A stretch of 64,000 bases of DNA. Origin: Diaphorobacter sp. HDW4A. GTDB lineage: Bacteria; Pseudomonadota; Gammaproteobacteria; Burkholderiales; Burkholderiaceae_C. A program made the position numbers and the translations under genes. Numbering within the stretch: position 1 is the stretch's first letter; the number at the start of each line of letters is the position of its first letter. The notes below the pieces were generated by a model. It was given only the letters and a program-made list of their open reading frames with translations, was not told the DNA's origin and did no database searches. Location: assembly GCF_011305995.1 (NCBI RefSeq), contig NZ_CP049910.1, forward strand, positions 992,001 to 1,056,000. The letters run 5' to 3'. Positions 63,066-64,000 of the stretch are shown in pieces.

Positions 63066-64000
63066 TCAAGGCGCTTTGGGGGATCTGCTCTCCAGCATGT
63101 CTTCCAGGCCCAGTGAATGGGTTTCGATCGGGAAGTATTTGCGCGTCAGTATGTTCAGGAACTGCCGCGCATGGAACGAGAGGAATTCAAGCTCGCCGAA
63201 CACTGCGCGCCTCTGCCTGAAGGCCCAGGGTTCGTTAATCCGCAGACATTTGAGTCGGTATTTCTGACAAAGGCGCAATGCCACGGATTCCGGGATGATG
63301 GACACGCCGGCGTTGCTTTCTACCAGTCGCGCAATCGGGTCAAAGCTGTCCAGCAGGACCCGAAAATCGACCTGAAGTTGCGCCGCTTCGACATGCTCGG
63401 AGATGAAGTCTTTCAGCGTGCTCCCGTAGATGCTCAATTGGCGGTGCTTCACGACATCCGCCAGGCGAGGCAGTTCGGTCCGGTCGAGCGCGTGGCCGAC
63501 GGGAAAGATCACACCGATGTAGTCCGTGGAAAAGTGAATGGAGTTGAGTTCGAAAAGATCTTCGTCGCCGGTGATCAAGGCGAGATCGGATTCAAAATCA
63601 AGCACGCCACGGATAGCTTGCCGGGCATTGCGCGGATGAACATCCACTCTGACTTCGCCATCGGATTTGAGCAGCGTTGCAAGGATATCTGGAACGATCT
63701 CCGCAATGGAGGCGGCATTGGCGAGCACCCTCAACTGTCCGGCACCATGCGATTGGTTGGACGAAAATAGCTTCCGCGTCAGTTCATACTCCTTCACGAT
63801 ATTGGCTGCATGGACTCGGAAAGTATTGCCTGCAGCGGTTAATGTCAGTCCATTGTTATCGCGATAGAACAACTTGGTTCCCAATTGACCTTCCAGTGAT
63901 TTCAATCTCGAACTTGCTGCCGAGAGCGAACGTGCCTGTTCCTTCGCTCCTTGCGTCAGGCTGCCCGTGTCTGCAATCTTGAGAAAAAGTTGCATGTCCT
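63066..64000 (-). CDS. LysR-family transcriptional regulator, 5'-truncated by window edge
   Basis: At least 309 residues of an LTTR: LFLKIADTGSLTQGAKEQARSLSAASSRLKSLEGQLG forms the HTH, followed by the effector domain. The methionine at 63995 is preceded in frame by Asp, and the family normally has a few more residues before LFLKIA, so the true start is probably just outside the window. It converges on the Bug gene of the preceding operon with 16 bp between stops and may control it. Confidence 0.85.
   Translation of the reverse strand, partial: DMQLFLKIADTGSLTQGAKEQARSLSAASSRLKSLEGQLGTKLFYRDNNGLTLTAAGNTFRVHAANIVKEYELTRKLFSSNQSHGAGQLRVLANAASIAEIVPDILATLLKSDGEVRVDVHPRNARQAIRGVLDFESDLALITGDEDLFELNSIHFSTDYIGVIFPVGHALDRTELPRLADVVKHRQLSIYGSTLKDFISEHVEAAQLQVDFRVLLDSFDPIARLVESNAGVSIIPESVALRLCQKYRLKCLRINEPWAFRQRRAVFGELEFLSFHARQFLNILTRKYFPIETHSLGLEDMLESRSPKAP

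Noticed and set aside
1..64000. CRISPR arrays, rRNA operons, prophage or integrase genes
   Set aside because: No regularly spaced direct repeats, rRNA sequence, recombinase or phage structural genes were seen.

Overview
The window looks like a chromosomal segment of a high-GC betaproteobacterium of the order Burkholderiales, most likely the family Comamonadaceae (Comamonas/Delftia/Acidovorax-like). Three observations point there: four tripartite-tricarboxylate-type (Bug) periplasmic binding proteins without membrane partners, an EF-P/EarP pair of the arginine-rhamnosylation type, and a PhaR polyhydroxyalkanoate regulator. The placement is inferred from gene content; no 16S gene is present.

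Layout. Positions 1-5539 hold an aerobic cobalamin cluster (cobI partial at the left edge, cobJ, cobL, cobE, cobM, cobF), with cobK inserted on the opposite strand. Positions 5545-25288 are mostly housekeeping: an MHYT sensor, phaR, a LysR regulator divergent from an NAD(P)-binding epimerase-like gene, rimO, adhP, efp and earP. Next come a LysR regulator divergent from a CoA-transferase/HMG-CoA-lyase/Bug operon, tRNA-His, ppiD, tRNA-Val, hupB, pgsA, uvrC and a ZIP metal transporter. Positions 24368-27415 form an iron/oxidative-stress island: zip, sodA (Mn type), a small hypothetical gene and a DUF2325 gene. Behind them is an apparently Fur-controlled promoter with its own terminator that looks like a RyhB/PrrF-type small RNA gene.

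Positions 27487-32155 carry LysR, Bug, porin and an MFS exporter whose reading frame is interrupted by an early TGA. Positions 32384-47816 are a long same-strand catabolic run: two 4,5-dihydroxyphthalate-decarboxylase-like proteins, a LigJ-like hydratase, a second amidohydrolase, an MFS importer, a LigB-type extradiol dioxygenase, an HpcH/HpaI aldolase and a ThDP decarboxylase. It ends with an envelope module (DUF1302, DUF1329, YCF48-like, MMPL/RND). An AraC regulator follows, then a secreted lactonase, a Tat-exported PD40 propeller protein and an aldehyde dehydrogenase. The promoter regions of the catabolic run and of the lactonase unit share a ~69-bp block. In both copies AGTG direct repeats 20 bp apart precede a common -10 at identical spacing. 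I infer one AraC-controlled regulon for uptake and meta-cleavage of a carboxylated aromatic compound; the substrate is not determined.

Positions 54109-64000 hold a Bug gene, a gamma-glutamyltransferase-like gene behind a 14-bp palindrome, and a CoA-ester operon (CoA-transferase of visibly lower GC, YhdH/AcuI-type reductase, acyl-CoA dehydrogenase, AMACR-like enzyme, Bug). A LysR gene is cut by the right edge. A ~175-bp dispersed repeat occurs in inverted orientation at 11992-12172 and 52308-52480.
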